A stretch of 64,000 bases of DNA from UBA6107 sp964459385 (GTDB taxonomy: Bacteria; Chloroflexota; Anaerolineae; Anaerolineales; Anaerolineaceae). Position numbers and translations under genes: made by a program. Numbering within the stretch: the first letter of the stretch is position 1; every line of letters begins with the position of its first letter. The notes under the pieces were generated by a model. It had not been told where the DNA came from and did no database searches. It saw only the letters and a program-made list of their open reading frames with translations. The stretch lies in the NCBI GenBank assembly GCA_964459385.1, contig CAYWLG010000003.1, forward strand, positions 215,654 to 279,653, written 5' to 3'. Below are positions 46,231-54,913 of the stretch, one piece after another.

Positions 46231-47232
46231 ATGCGCGTCACCCGTGACATTCTGCTCAAACTGGCCCGCGAAAACGCGGCCAAACTGATCGAAAAAGACC
46301 GCAGCATCCATTGTGTTTACATCACCGGTTCGCTGCTGCGTGAAGATCCGTTTTTGGGCGGGGTGACCGATATTGACCTGGTCTGCATTCACGACCGGCC
46401 GGTAAAGGCCGAGCGCGAGATCATCCGCCTGAACGCAGATGTGCACGTGGATGTGGCCCACCTGCCGCAAACCCTCTTCGACCATCCGCGCAGCCTGCGC
46501 TCCGATGCCTGGCTGGGCGGCAGTCTGGCCGAAGGCCCGCTGGTGCTGCACGACCTTTCCCACTGGTTCGATTACACCCGCGCCAGCGCCACCTCGCAAT
46601 ATTGGAACAGCGATCCCGTGCTAGCCCGCGCGCGCAGTTTCTCTTCGCGCAGCCGGCAGACCTGGCAGCAGCTTTCTGATGAGGTCATTCCACAGGGCAT
46701 CAAACGCGCCCAGGCTTATATCGATGCGCTGGCCGACCTGGCCAACAGCATCAATGTGCTCACTGGCAAACCCCTCACCACGCGCCGTCTGCTTTACGAA
46801 CTGCCCGACCGGGCGCTGGCGGCTAATTTCGGCGATTTCACCGCTGCCTTCATCAACCTTTTTTCTACGCCCGCCTTCACCGACGAACGCTGGGCTGCCT
46901 GGTACGAGCAGTGGAACCAGAGCCTGTTGGCCCTCAAAGGGAATAAAGAAGCGCCCATTGAGTTGGGTCCTGCCCGTCACAATTATTATCTCAGGGCCGC
47001 TGAAGCGCTGGCCAGCGAACGCCCCGTGGCCGCGCTGTGGATCATGCTGCGCACCTGGACCCTGGCCGCCGCCTGCCTGCCCAAAGCGGATCCGCTTTAC
47101 AAAGAATGGCAGAGCTTTTCTCACGCCCTCGAACTGGATGGACGCAATCTGATGAATCGCCTGGCGGATCTGGACGTGCTGATTGACAACGTAGACACCT
47201 ATCTCGACCGTTTGCAAACTTCAAACGGGTAA
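46231..47232 (+). CDS. Nucleotidyltransferase-domain protein
   Basis: 333-residue protein with an N-terminal polymerase-beta-like nucleotidyltransferase domain: VYITGSLLREDPFLGGVTDIDLV (GS, then DxD) and the third Asp in ADVHVDVAHL. The C-terminal part (about 110-333) is all helical, as in KNTase- or HEPN-linked enzymes, with no motif I can name. Such enzymes move an NMP to a small molecule, protein or RNA. Start ATG 46231, 10 bp after the kinase gene; possibly a nucleotide-related or antibiotic-modifying role. Confidence 0.72.
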   Translation: MRVTRDILLKLARENAAKLIEKDRSIHCVYITGSLLREDPFLGGVTDIDLVCIHDRPVKAEREIIRLNADVHVDVAHLPQTLFDHPRSLRSDAWLGGSLAEGPLVLHDLSHWFDYTRASATSQYWNSDPVLARARSFSSRSRQTWQQLSDEVIPQGIKRAQAYIDALADLANSINVLTGKPLTTRRLLYELPDRALAANFGDFTAAFINLFSTPAFTDERWAAWYEQWNQSLLALKGNKEAPIELGPARHNYYLRAAEALASERPVAALWIMLRTWTLAAACLPKADPLYKEWQSFSHALELDGRNLMNRLADLDVLIDNVDTYLDRLQTSNG

Positions 47233-47235
47233 ATG

Positions 47236-47631
47236 TTGTGCACAAAACTGTGGATAACTCGGTAAAATCTGTGGATAACCCCCTTTTTAAGTGGAAAAAC
47301 AGGCTGTTATGAGTTCCTTTTCGTGGAGAAAAGGGCTCATTTTCTGAACAGAGAGTGAACAAAAAGAGAAGCAAAAGAGTTTTTTCGCTCGCGGTGAATA
47401 ACCCATTGATCTTTCCACAGTTTTTCCACAGGGGCAAGAAAAAAGTATTCCTTTAAGAATTCCTGTTTACCCCTTTCTGTTCACTATAAATTTTTGAAAA
47501 CTTAAGACAAAGCAATACACTTTCCACAATTCCACAGCCCCTACGAATACTACGATATCCATTAACCCGTTAATTAAATAAGTTAATTAACGGCACATTG
47601 AAGAAAGCCTCCTGATGTGGTATGTGGAAAA
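47236..47631. other. DnaA-box cluster, candidate replication origin
   Basis: Perfect DnaA boxes TGTGGATAA occur at 47249-47257 and 47270-47278. TTTTCCACA occurs at 47422-47430 and, on the other strand, as TGTGGAAAA at 47623-47631. Near-matches are CTTTCCACA at 47411 and 47520, AATTCCACA at 47528 and AGTGGAAAA at 47290. There is also a palindrome TTGTGCACAA (47236-47245), an AT-rich stretch from about 47470 on, and an 11-bp inverted repeat CCGTTAATTAA / TTAATTAACGG (47567-47577, 47583-47593). No coding frame is credible in this 525-base gap. Confidence 0.6.
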
Positions 47632-47662
47632 TTTCTGATCAGGCTGACAAATAAGACCATGC

Positions 47663-47691
47663 TTGAAACTGGCCCTAAATTCTTGTACAAT
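47663..47691 (+). promoter_or_regulatory. spoVS promoter
   Basis: TTGAAA (47663-47668), 17 nt, TACAAT (47686-47691). First base expected near 47698, leader of about 60 nt to the ATG at 47759, which has GGGAGAAG in front. Confidence 0.75.
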
Positions 47692-47758
47692 TTGCATAGA
47701 AAAAGTAAGATTGCGCCCCAATTGTTCCTATAAGGTCATTCAACCAAGGGAGAAGATT

Positions 47759-48019
47759 ATGGACGTCATCAAGGTCAAAGCAAACTCTCGTACAGCTGCT
47801 GTCGCTGGGGCTATCGCAGGCGTAATTCGCGAGCATAAACACGCCGACATTCAGGCCATTGGCGCAGGGGCCGTGAATCAGGCAGTTAAAGCCCTGGTTC
47901 TGGCCAAGGGCTACCTGGCTGAAGATGGCATTGCGATTGTTTGCGTGCCGGAATTTGTAGATGTTGAAATCGACGGAAAGGTTCGTACCGCTATCAAATT
48001 GACCGTTGATCCAAAGTAA
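47759..48019 (+). CDS. spoVS: Stage V sporulation protein S homologue
   Basis: 86 residues, the usual SpoVS length. MDVIKVKANSRTAAVAGAIAGVIREHK, then IQAIGAGAVNQAVKALVLAKGYL and VEIDGKVRTAIKLTV are diagnostic. The protein has an Alba-like fold and may bind nucleic acid. It is named for Bacillus sporulation but is found in many non-sporulating lineages, including Chloroflexota, where its role is unknown. No other sporulation gene is in the window. Own promoter and terminator, so it is a single-gene unit right beside the DnaA-box cluster. Confidence 0.95.
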   Translation: MDVIKVKANSRTAAVAGAIAGVIREHKHADIQAIGAGAVNQAVKALVLAKGYLAEDGIAIVCVPEFVDVEIDGKVRTAIKLTVDPK

Positions 48020-48052
48020 TTCTCAGTTGTAAAGTGGGAAAATGAAATCGAA

Positions 48053-48083
48053 AAGGGCAGAGTTTGTTTTCTGCCCTTGTTTT
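48053..48083 (+). terminator. Terminator after spoVS
   Basis: AAGGGCAGA / TCTGCCCTT (48053-48061, 48070-48078) followed by GTTTTAATT. Convergent with the second deoxynucleoside kinase. Confidence 0.8.
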
Positions 48084-48085
48084 AA

Positions 48086-48742
48086 TTAACAGTTCTCTAC
48101 TTCTTCTTTGTTGAAAACGACCTCTTCTTTGCCGGTCAATTTTTCGTTAACCTTGCGGGCGATCAGATCCAGGTGAGGAGGATGGGCCACATAGTCCAGA
48201 TCGTCGGCCGGAACAGTGAGGATCGGGCACAGGGTGAAATGCTGGATCCAGCTTTCATAAAGTTCGTTCAAGTGTTCCAGGTAATCGGGCGCGATCGAGC
48301 GTTCATAATCGCGGTTGCGCTGCGCGATGCGCCGGGTGAGGGTGGAAACGGATGCGCGTAGATAGATCACCAGATCGGGCGGGGGCAGGGTTTCAGCCAA
48401 CGTGATATACAAAGAACGGTAAGTCTCGTAATCGCGTTCAGCCATGTTGCCCTGCACATACAGGTTGCGGGCGAAGACCTCGGCATCTTCATAGATGCTG
48501 CGATCTTGAATGACCGAGCCGGCAGCATGCAGCAGGTCATGGTGAATGCGCAACCGGTGGGTGAGGAAGAACACCTGTGATTGGAAGCTCCAGGCGGGCA
48601 TGTCATGATAAAAATCGGACAGATAAGGGTTTTCGGTTACCGGTTCGTAAAAGGGCTGACAATCCAGCCGCGGGCTGATCATCTCGACCAGAGTAGATTT
48701 TCCCACACCTATGTTGCCGGCAACAGCAATAAATTTTTTCAT
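48086..48742 (-). CDS. Deoxynucleoside kinase (deoxyadenosine/deoxycytidine-kinase-like)
   Basis: 218-residue P-loop kinase, related to the one at 45585. P-loop GNIGVGKST, FYEPVTENPYLSDFY, FQSQVFFLTHRL, the triad VIQDRSIYEDAEVFA and the LID RRIAQRNRDYE. The classical DRS is present. With the other kinase it would cover purine and pyrimidine deoxynucleosides, as the paired kinases of Gram-positive bacteria do. Start ATG 48742; the frame could begin at a GTG two codons upstream. Located 3' of the ferredoxin gene on the same strand but beyond that gene's terminator. Confidence 0.9.
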   Translation of the reverse strand: MKKFIAVAGNIGVGKSTLVEMISPRLDCQPFYEPVTENPYLSDFYHDMPAWSFQSQVFFLTHRLRIHHDLLHAAGSVIQDRSIYEDAEVFARNLYVQGNMAERDYETYRSLYITLAETLPPPDLVIYLRASVSTLTRRIAQRNRDYERSIAPDYLEHLNELYESWIQHFTLCPILTVPADDLDYVAHPPHLDLIARKVNEKLTGKEEVVFNKEEVENC

Positions 48743-48800
48743 GAGCACTCTCTGTGTGTTTTCTTTGTCAAAATTATATACCCTTCAAGAGCGAGGCAGC

Positions 48801-48832
48801 AAAAAAGACAGCCCAAATTGGCTGTCTTTTTT
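48801..48832. terminator. Terminator after the ferredoxin gene
   Basis: Perfect 13-bp inverted repeat AAAAAAGACAGCC / GGCTGTCTTTTTT (48801-48813, 48820-48832), six-base loop; works on both strands, here for the minus-strand ferredoxin. Confidence 0.88.
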
Positions 48833-48851
48833 AGTCAATTCTCTGATTGGC

Positions 48852-49022
48852 TTAGGCAGGCTGGCAGGCGCCGGTGGGGCAAACGTCAACGCAGGAGCCG
48901 CAATCCTGGCATTTAGCAGGATCAATCACATACAGGCTATCGCCGGCAGTGATGGCGCCTTCGGGGCATTCAGCTTCACAAGCACCACAGCTAATGCAGT
49001 CACTGGTGATGACGTGGGTCAT
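48852..49022 (-). CDS. 2[4Fe-4S] ferredoxin
   Basis: 56-residue clostridial-type ferredoxin. It starts MTHVITSDCISCGACEAECP and continues with CQDCGSCVDVCP, two CxxCxxCxxxCP motifs that bind two cubane clusters, and ends in GACQPA. The first motif spacing is C-x2-C-x2-C-x3-CP in both halves. Small electron carrier of the cytoplasm. ATG 49022 follows AAAGGACATAACTC. Single-gene unit with its own terminator; too short for most gene-length cut-offs. Confidence 0.93.
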   Translation of the reverse strand: MTHVITSDCISCGACEAECPEGAITAGDSLYVIDPAKCQDCGSCVDVCPTGACQPA

Positions 49023-49133
49023 GAGTTATGTCCTTTCATGAGCAGGTTGGAAATTAACAGCGTTAGGATAGCACAGCAATTCTACACCGTCAATGGTCTT
49101 TAATCACTTTTAAATGAAATTCAACCTTTTGGT

Positions 49134-50615
49134 TTATTTGAAGTATTCCTGCCGGAGAGCACTCACATCTCCATCATAATCATTGGAAAGCGTCTGCCAG
49201 AAATAAGTACCGCTGGAGAGCCCAAGGTCATCCTGCGCGGAGATCTCTTTCAGGGAGGAAAAATAGTCAGAGAGAAAAGCCATAAATTCGCGCTCCCCCA
49301 TCTGATCGCGCAGCGCGGCCAAAAATTCGGCGCCGCGCAGGTAAACGGCGTTCACATAAGGGCGAAAGGCGCTGAAATCGTAAATGGAACTATTGACATA
49401 ACCAGACGGCTGGTAGGCGTCAATGCGGGTGGAGAGCCACCAATACACCGATTCAGGATATTCGTGCTCATAAAACAGACGCTCGCTGAAGGTGCACAGG
49501 GCTTCATCCAGCCAGGGTTCACTGGCCTGATCGTTGGCGGTCATGGCGTACCACCATTGGTGGGCTGTTTCGTGCGCCGAGAGCGCGGTCAGATAATTGT
49601 TGGCACCGCCCTGATAGGCCGCAAAGTATTCCTGACCCAGGGAATAGAGACCGTCATATTCCATGCCGTCGGCAAAGGTGGCTTCCACCAGGGTCAGGCT
49701 GGGTCGGTCGTAGGGGCCGTAAAGTGAGGAGTATAGTTCAACCGCCTGCGCGGTCGTTTGCAGCGCCGCCATCCCTGCATCGAGATGTTCGGGGAAGACA
49801 AAAGCACGGATGCGTGTATCGCCGGCAGAAGTTTCAAGAATCTCATACTCCGTGCTGGCCGAGAGGGTGAAATTTCGCACATTGTTCGCAACGTAATGAA
49901 AGCCGTCAGTGCCATTCTCGGTCAAAGTGCTGGCTGCCAGCTTCAACTCTGGCTCTCCTTGTATTTGCAACGTAACGTCAAAATCGGCCAGCTCGTTGAC
50001 CTGATATTCCCCCACCGCGCCGGGGGTGTGAAGCAGCCAACCCTGTCCATCCAGGTAAGGTACGATCACCGGGTACCATCCGCTCAGGTTGATCTGGCGC
50101 GCGCCAAAGCTGAGCGTGCCACTCTGGCTGGGGAGATGTATCTCATAAGTGAGCGAAAGGTTCACGCTTTCACCCGGGTGGAGCGAATGTGAAAGGGGCA
50201 GAGTTAATTTCACCCCCTCAAGCTCAATGTTATCGATAGAGCTTCCCTCCGCATCGTTTGCAGCGAGCAGATCAAATTCAGCGGGGGATCGATTGGCTTC
50301 CACGCAAAAGACAATCTCGTTCAGCGTATCCTGTGAGCGATTGGTGTAGGTGACGTATTCGCTGACCGTGAGAAGTTTATCCTCGGTGGACAGCACAGCC
50401 TGTAATTTGTACTGCGTCCGTGCCGGGAGGGTTTCTATGACAGGTGTGCTTGTCTCATTTGAAAGGGTCGGGGGATGTGTGGCGGCAGGACTGGGCGTCT
50501 CTGTCGGCAAAGGCCTTTCCGTCGCGGTGGCCGTGTGGGGCACCGCTGCCCGGCAGCCAGACATCAGCAGGACTGTGCAGAATATTGTGATAAGAAGCAG
50601 CCACTTTTTGATCAT
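49134..50615 (-). CDS. M1-family metallopeptidase, lipoprotein
   Basis: 493 residues. Signal peptide with lipobox LLMSGC (Cys21), Thr/Pro-rich linker, an all-beta domain (about 70-240), then a thermolysin-like domain with the zinc site HETAHQWWY followed 18 residues later by the Glu in WLDEALCTFSERLFYE. The M1 GAMEN exopeptidase motif is not seen; FADGMEYDGLYSLGQEYF stands in its place, so aminopeptidase activity is not certain. Acts outside the membrane. ATG 50615 lies 5 nt past the stop of the upstream GT-C gene; a GTG at 50633 would overlap it. Confidence 0.85.
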   Translation of the reverse strand: MIKKWLLLITIFCTVLLMSGCRAAVPHTATATERPLPTETPSPAATHPPTLSNETSTPVIETLPARTQYKLQAVLSTEDKLLTVSEYVTYTNRSQDTLNEIVFCVEANRSPAEFDLLAANDAEGSSIDNIELEGVKLTLPLSHSLHPGESVNLSLTYEIHLPSQSGTLSFGARQINLSGWYPVIVPYLDGQGWLLHTPGAVGEYQVNELADFDVTLQIQGEPELKLAASTLTENGTDGFHYVANNVRNFTLSASTEYEILETSAGDTRIRAFVFPEHLDAGMAALQTTAQAVELYSSLYGPYDRPSLTLVEATFADGMEYDGLYSLGQEYFAAYQGGANNYLTALSAHETAHQWWYAMTANDQASEPWLDEALCTFSERLFYEHEYPESVYWWLSTRIDAYQPSGYVNSSIYDFSAFRPYVNAVYLRGAEFLAALRDQMGEREFMAFLSDYFSSLKEISAQDDLGLSSGTYFWQTLSNDYDGDVSALRQEYFK

Positions 50616-50620
50616 CGCTT

Positions 50621-52231
50621 TTATTGACTGCACTGCGGGTCAACCAGAATGACGCCATCCTTTTCATCATAAATAGGCGAGTAGAGATGGCGGAGCAGTT
50701 CGATATCGTTGGGCGAAATATCATAGTTGCTGGTCGAATAGGTGAGCACTTTCTCCTGCCCGAAAAGCACGATGGCGCCGCATTCTTCAGTCATCAATCG
50801 TTTGAACTTTTCCTGGTCGGCCAGGCTGACGGTCGTAAAAGCCGACTGCATCCCGCGGGTGGTGTAATAGGCATATTGATCGTTGTAAAACAGCAAGGGT
50901 CCGGGCAGGTTGGAGAGAACGGGACGATCTGCGGGGAGTTCACGCGCTTTTGCGATGATCGGCAGTCCTTTCCAGTCTGGAGAAGCGTATCCATCGGGGA
51001 ATTTGCCCAGATTCACAAAATATGTTTGCAGCGGGTTCAGAGAATAGATCACAAAAAAGAGGGTAATGATCACCCCTCCCACAGGCACTGCAAATCGGGG
51101 GTGAACTTTCAATGCAAGAGAAAGGCTGCCGGCCAGTAAAACAGCGTAGATCATGATCGTCAGGGGAGAGAGCATGCGATTGTCGATCGATATGGTCTCG
51201 GTCGAGATTATATAGGTCACGAGCAGAAAGCCGAGGTAGCTCATTGCAAGCAAGAGGAAACCAAAAAGGAGCAACCAGGTGTCGAACTGTCGTCCGTCCA
51301 CTTTGCGCAGCGTAATAGAAAGGATCATCCCCCCTGCGACAATGATGAGTATGAAAGAGAAGAGGATAGGCAGCACCACATCAGCCGAAACCCCGGGGAT
51401 CATATTGCTGCGGTAGGGGAACCAGTATTTCACCACCCCGAACACATGAGAGGCAAAAGAGGTGATTTTTTCAGAAAGGGAGACCGCCAGCGAATAATGA
51501 CGGGAGCCGATGTTGGAACTGTTTAGAAATTGCCATAACAGCCACAAGCCGGCGGGAAGGCCCGAGAGCAAGCCGTAGATCAGACCGTTGGCAAGCCGTT
51601 TTCGCTCTGGAACACGAGAAAGAAAAAGGATGGAGACCACCCCGGCGACCGGTACGGCAATTAACGCATAGCGGGTCAAAGCAGAGAGACCAGACAGTAC
51701 CCCGGCAATGACAAGCAACCAAAGCGATTCTTTTTTGATCGCCAACAGCAACAGCAAGAACCCCAGCAGCCCTAAAACGATGGCCAACGGTTCAGACATC
51801 ATGCTGGTGTAATCTCGTGCCAGCGAAGGGGTCATGGCGATCAGCAGCGAGAAGCATAAGGCCATTAACCACGATTCACTGATGCGATAGAACAACCACC
51901 CACTGCTGAAGACCAACAGGGCGAAGAAGAAAATATCCAAAAATCGACTGACTGAGACCAGATCAAGACCAAAGCGGGCAAACAGGCTGAGCACGACCGA
52001 ATAGAAAGGTGCAAATATTTGCAGCGGCTCGAACGTTCCGTCTGGCAACACCAGCCCCAGGCCAACGCCTTTGGCAAAGTTGCGGGCGGCTGATAAATAG
52101 GTGGCAGAGTCGCTGAAACCCCAGGGAGAGAGCCGCATACAACCTGAAAGATACCAGGCAGCGCCGCCAGCGATCAGCAGCAGCGCCAGCCAAAATAACC
52201 AAAGGAGTTTCTTGTTCGCAATCGGATTCAT
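50621..52231 (-). CDS. GT-C-type membrane glycosyltransferase (ArnT/PMT-like)
   Basis: 536 residues with about ten to eleven helices and a C-terminal soluble domain (about 405-536). The first outside loop has WGFSDSATYLSAARNFAKG, with the acidic residue expected to bind the lipid-linked sugar in GT39/ArnT-like enzymes; LTRY lies after helix 5. The C-terminal domain has no known motif. It would attach or move a sugar from a polyprenyl-phosphate donor outside the membrane. First gene of a unit with the M1 lipoprotein peptidase. Confidence 0.72.
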   Translation of the reverse strand: MNPIANKKLLWLFWLALLLIAGGAAWYLSGCMRLSPWGFSDSATYLSAARNFAKGVGLGLVLPDGTFEPLQIFAPFYSVVLSLFARFGLDLVSVSRFLDIFFFALLVFSSGWLFYRISESWLMALCFSLLIAMTPSLARDYTSMMSEPLAIVLGLLGFLLLLLAIKKESLWLLVIAGVLSGLSALTRYALIAVPVAGVVSILFLSRVPERKRLANGLIYGLLSGLPAGLWLLWQFLNSSNIGSRHYSLAVSLSEKITSFASHVFGVVKYWFPYRSNMIPGVSADVVLPILFSFILIIVAGGMILSITLRKVDGRQFDTWLLLFGFLLLAMSYLGFLLVTYIISTETISIDNRMLSPLTIMIYAVLLAGSLSLALKVHPRFAVPVGGVIITLFFVIYSLNPLQTYFVNLGKFPDGYASPDWKGLPIIAKARELPADRPVLSNLPGPLLFYNDQYAYYTTRGMQSAFTTVSLADQEKFKRLMTEECGAIVLFGQEKVLTYSTSNYDISPNDIELLRHLYSPIYDEKDGVILVDPQCSQ

Positions 52232-52461
52232 TCAGAGTTGAGCCTGTATTGTCAGGATAAAAATGTCGTTTTAGAAGCGACCTTTTCATTTTAACCGTAA
52301 ATTGACGGATTAAACTTTTTGTTCGTAATACATTTAAAGTGTAGAAAAACAACTATCCCTTTGTGATTAATCAAGCAATGGAATTTGTAATTTGCAAACT
52401 AATTACAAGGGAAGCGCGCTATTGTCGTAAAAACGGATTTTTAAATTGGCTTTGCCTCATG

Positions 52462-52467
52462 TATAAT
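52462..52467 (+). promoter_or_regulatory. -10 box for a leaderless exchanger mRNA
   Basis: TATAAT ends 7 nt before the ATG at 52475; no Shine-Dalgarno. The rest of the 240-base gap upstream is AT-rich and shows nothing else. Confidence 0.6.
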
Positions 52468-52474
52468 CTTGGCT

Positions 52475-53560
52475 ATGAATAAATTCTTTGCCTATTTTAA
52501 GAAAAATCCGATCCATCTTTTGCTATTCATTCTTCCCTTTGCCTTGCTGGCTGAAATTTTACATTGGGAGGCTGGCTGGGTGTTTGCTCTTTCCGCACTG
52601 GGGGTGGTGCCGCTGGCAGGCATCATTGGTGAGGCTACCGAGAACCTGGCCCTGCACACCGGCCCCAAACTGGGCGGGTTGATCAATGCCACGCTGGGAA
52701 ACGCAGCCGAATTGATCATCACCCTGTTCGCCATCAAAAAAGGGCTGCTTGAGCTGGTCAAGGCCTCCATCACCGGCTCGATCATCGGCAACATTCTGTT
52801 CGTTCTGGGAGCTTCCATCGTGGTGGGTGGGCTCAAGAATGGTACACAGCGCTTTGACCGCAAACATACCGTCAATAACACCATCCTCTTGGCAATTGCC
52901 GTAGTAGGGTTGGCGATTCCGTCCCTCTTCAGTCATACCACCGTCTCAGCCATTGACCAAAAAGTGGAGGTGCTAAGCCTTTCTGTGGCAGGGGTGATGA
53001 TCTTGCTTTATGTGCTGGGCATTCTCTTTTCACTGCAGGCCGGCGGCACTTCACCGCTTGAGGCAGAGCCGATCGTGGAAGAACCCCACGCCAAGCCCTG
53101 GACGATCAGAAAAGCGGTGATTCTGCTGGCGCTTTCCACCGTGGGCATCGCTTTTTTGAGCGAATTACTGGTGGGCAGCGTCGAGGCTGTTGTGGCCGGT
53201 TCGGGAATTTCTGAGTTCTTCCTGGGCATCATTCTGGTGCCGATCATCGGCAATATCGCCGAGCACATGGTGGCCATCACTATGGCGCACAAGAACAAGA
53301 TGAACCTGAGCATGGAGATCGCTGTCTCCTCCTCCTTGCAGATCGCCCTCTTTGTAGCGCCGATTTTGGTATTCGTCAGCCTGCTCATGAAGAACCCGCT
53401 CACGTTGGTTTTCAATCCCTTTGAGCTGGCCGCGCTTGGCTGTGCCGTGCTTATCAGCTATCTGGTCTCATCGGATGGTGAAAGTAACTGGCTGGAAGGG
53501 GCAGCCCTGTTGGCGGTCTATCTCATCTTTGGATTGGCTTTCTTTATCTTTCCGGTTTAA
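52475..53560 (+). CDS. Calcium/cation:proton exchanger (CAX family)
   Basis: 361-residue antiporter with about eleven helices. The two signature repeats are GGLINATLGNAAELIITLFA (c-1, with ASITGSIIGNILFVLGAS) and GIILVPIIGNIAEHMVAITM (c-2, followed by MNLSMEIAVSSSLQIALFVAP), and the two halves are joined by a loop with an acidic stretch (LEAEPIVEEPH). The family exchanges Ca2+ or Mn2+ for H+. ATG 52475 is the first possible ATG after the -10 box; a TTG at 52469 adds two residues. Confidence 0.93.
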   Translation: MNKFFAYFKKNPIHLLLFILPFALLAEILHWEAGWVFALSALGVVPLAGIIGEATENLALHTGPKLGGLINATLGNAAELIITLFAIKKGLLELVKASITGSIIGNILFVLGASIVVGGLKNGTQRFDRKHTVNNTILLAIAVVGLAIPSLFSHTTVSAIDQKVEVLSLSVAGVMILLYVLGILFSLQAGGTSPLEAEPIVEEPHAKPWTIRKAVILLALSTVGIAFLSELLVGSVEAVVAGSGISEFFLGIILVPIIGNIAEHMVAITMAHKNKMNLSMEIAVSSSLQIALFVAPILVFVSLLMKNPLTLVFNPFELAALGCAVLISYLVSSDGESNWLEGAALLAVYLIFGLAFFIFPV

Positions 53561-53580
53561 TGGTGGCTTTTTAAAAGAGA

Positions 53581-53613
53581 AAGCGCTCCTGGTTTTTGGC
53601 AGGAGCGCTTTTT
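53581..53613. terminator. Bidirectional terminator after the exchanger
   Basis: AAGCGCTCCTG / CAGGAGCGCTT (53581-53591, 53600-53610), eight-base loop, then TTTGG; convergent genes on both sides. Confidence 0.82.
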
Positions 53614-53626
53614 GGATGTAAATTGA

Positions 53627-54748
53627 TCAATCCAGAAGTTTTACGAAGCAGCGCATGCGTTTGGTCTGTTTGGTCTCAAAGTATTTCCACATGGCCTGCA
53701 CGTCGTTATTGGTTTCAAGATTGAGGTTGGTATCCACACAGCGAACACCGTTCTTTTTGAACACCTGGTAGATCTGGTGCATGCACATGCCGTTGAGCCC
53801 CATGCCGCGGTACTCGTCGCGCACGCCTACCAGATAAAGGTCGGCCACATCGTTCTTTTTCATGGCGCGCAGGAAGTGAACAAATCCAAAAGGCAGCAGA
53901 CGCCCTTTGGATTTCTGCAAGGCCTTTGAGAAGGATGGGAAGGTGATGCCGAAGGCCACCACGCGATCATTTTCATCCAGCACGATGGGAATGTAATCCA
54001 CAATAGCCAGCCCGAAATAACTATTAATGTAAGTGTTGACCTGTTCTTTGGTCAGCGGCACGGTGCCATAAAGTTCGCGGTAGGCCTCTTCGATCACTTC
54101 AAAGATCTGCGGAGCCAGCTTGAGCAATTGCTGTTTCGTCCCCTTAAACATGTGCAGGTTGTATTTCTTGCCCACCAGTTCAGCCGCCCGGGCAATACGC
54201 GCTTCGTATTCGGTCTCCAGGGTGATGTTGAATTCCAGCCAGTCAACGTCTTTGCCGTAGCCAAGCGCTTCGAGGCGTTCTTTGTAATAAGGATAGTTAT
54301 AGTTGGTGGCCAGTGTGGCGATGGAATCGAAGCCCTCCACCAGCATACCTTCGCGATCCATGTCGGTGAAGCCGAGCGGACCGTGTACACCGTTCATGCC
54401 AAGTTCTCGGGCCCAGTCTTCCACCTTGGCCATGAGCGCGCTCACCACTTCGGCATCGTCAATGAAATCCAGCCAGCCAAAGCGCACGTACTTGTTGCCC
54501 CATTTGATCTCGTCGCCGGGCACATACAGCGCGGCCACGCGGCCCACGATCTCGCCTTCACGGAAAGCCATCCAGCAGCGGGCTTTCGCAGTATTGAAGG
54601 CTGGGTTGCGATCTTTGCGCAGGGTGTTCACTTCATCACTGAACAGGCTGGGCACGTAATAGGGGTTGTCCTTGTAAAGACGGAGAGGATAACGAATGAA
54701 AGCGATTAGATCTCGATTGCTGAGCACTTCTTTGATCTCAACGGTCAT
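53627..54748 (-). CDS. GNAT-fold protein, function unknown
   Basis: 373-residue soluble protein. N-terminal part has FIRYPLRLYKDNPYYVPSLF and GRVAALYVP; the middle carries GVHGPLGFTDMDREGMLVEGF; the last 100 residues show a GNAT acetyl-CoA motif (VRDEYRGMGLNGMCMHQIYQ) followed by CVDTNLNLETNND. It looks like the family of long, two-domain GNAT proteins annotated as hypothetical in many genomes. Substrate unknown. ATG follows AGAGGAATTATT. Confidence 0.75.
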   Translation of the reverse strand: MTVEIKEVLSNRDLIAFIRYPLRLYKDNPYYVPSLFSDEVNTLRKDRNPAFNTAKARCWMAFREGEIVGRVAALYVPGDEIKWGNKYVRFGWLDFIDDAEVVSALMAKVEDWARELGMNGVHGPLGFTDMDREGMLVEGFDSIATLATNYNYPYYKERLEALGYGKDVDWLEFNITLETEYEARIARAAELVGKKYNLHMFKGTKQQLLKLAPQIFEVIEEAYRELYGTVPLTKEQVNTYINSYFGLAIVDYIPIVLDENDRVVAFGITFPSFSKALQKSKGRLLPFGFVHFLRAMKKNDVADLYLVGVRDEYRGMGLNGMCMHQIYQVFKKNGVRCVDTNLNLETNNDVQAMWKYFETKQTKRMRCFVKLLD

Positions 54749-54913
54749 AATAATTCCTCTAATAATGATTTAATGTGTACCTGTTGTACCACAAAAACCG
54801 CAAGCATCCAATCACTTGTATAAAACACAGAAAAGGTCGCCGGGATACCGGTATGGTTGACATCCATCTGAAAGTGTGGAAAATGGAGGGTACTTTTGCT
54901 TAAAGGAATTGCC

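Noticed and set aside
47567..47593. Terminator hairpin
   Set aside because: The arms are almost pure A/T and no gene ends upstream on either strand within reach; it fits better as part of the AT-rich zone near the DnaA boxes.
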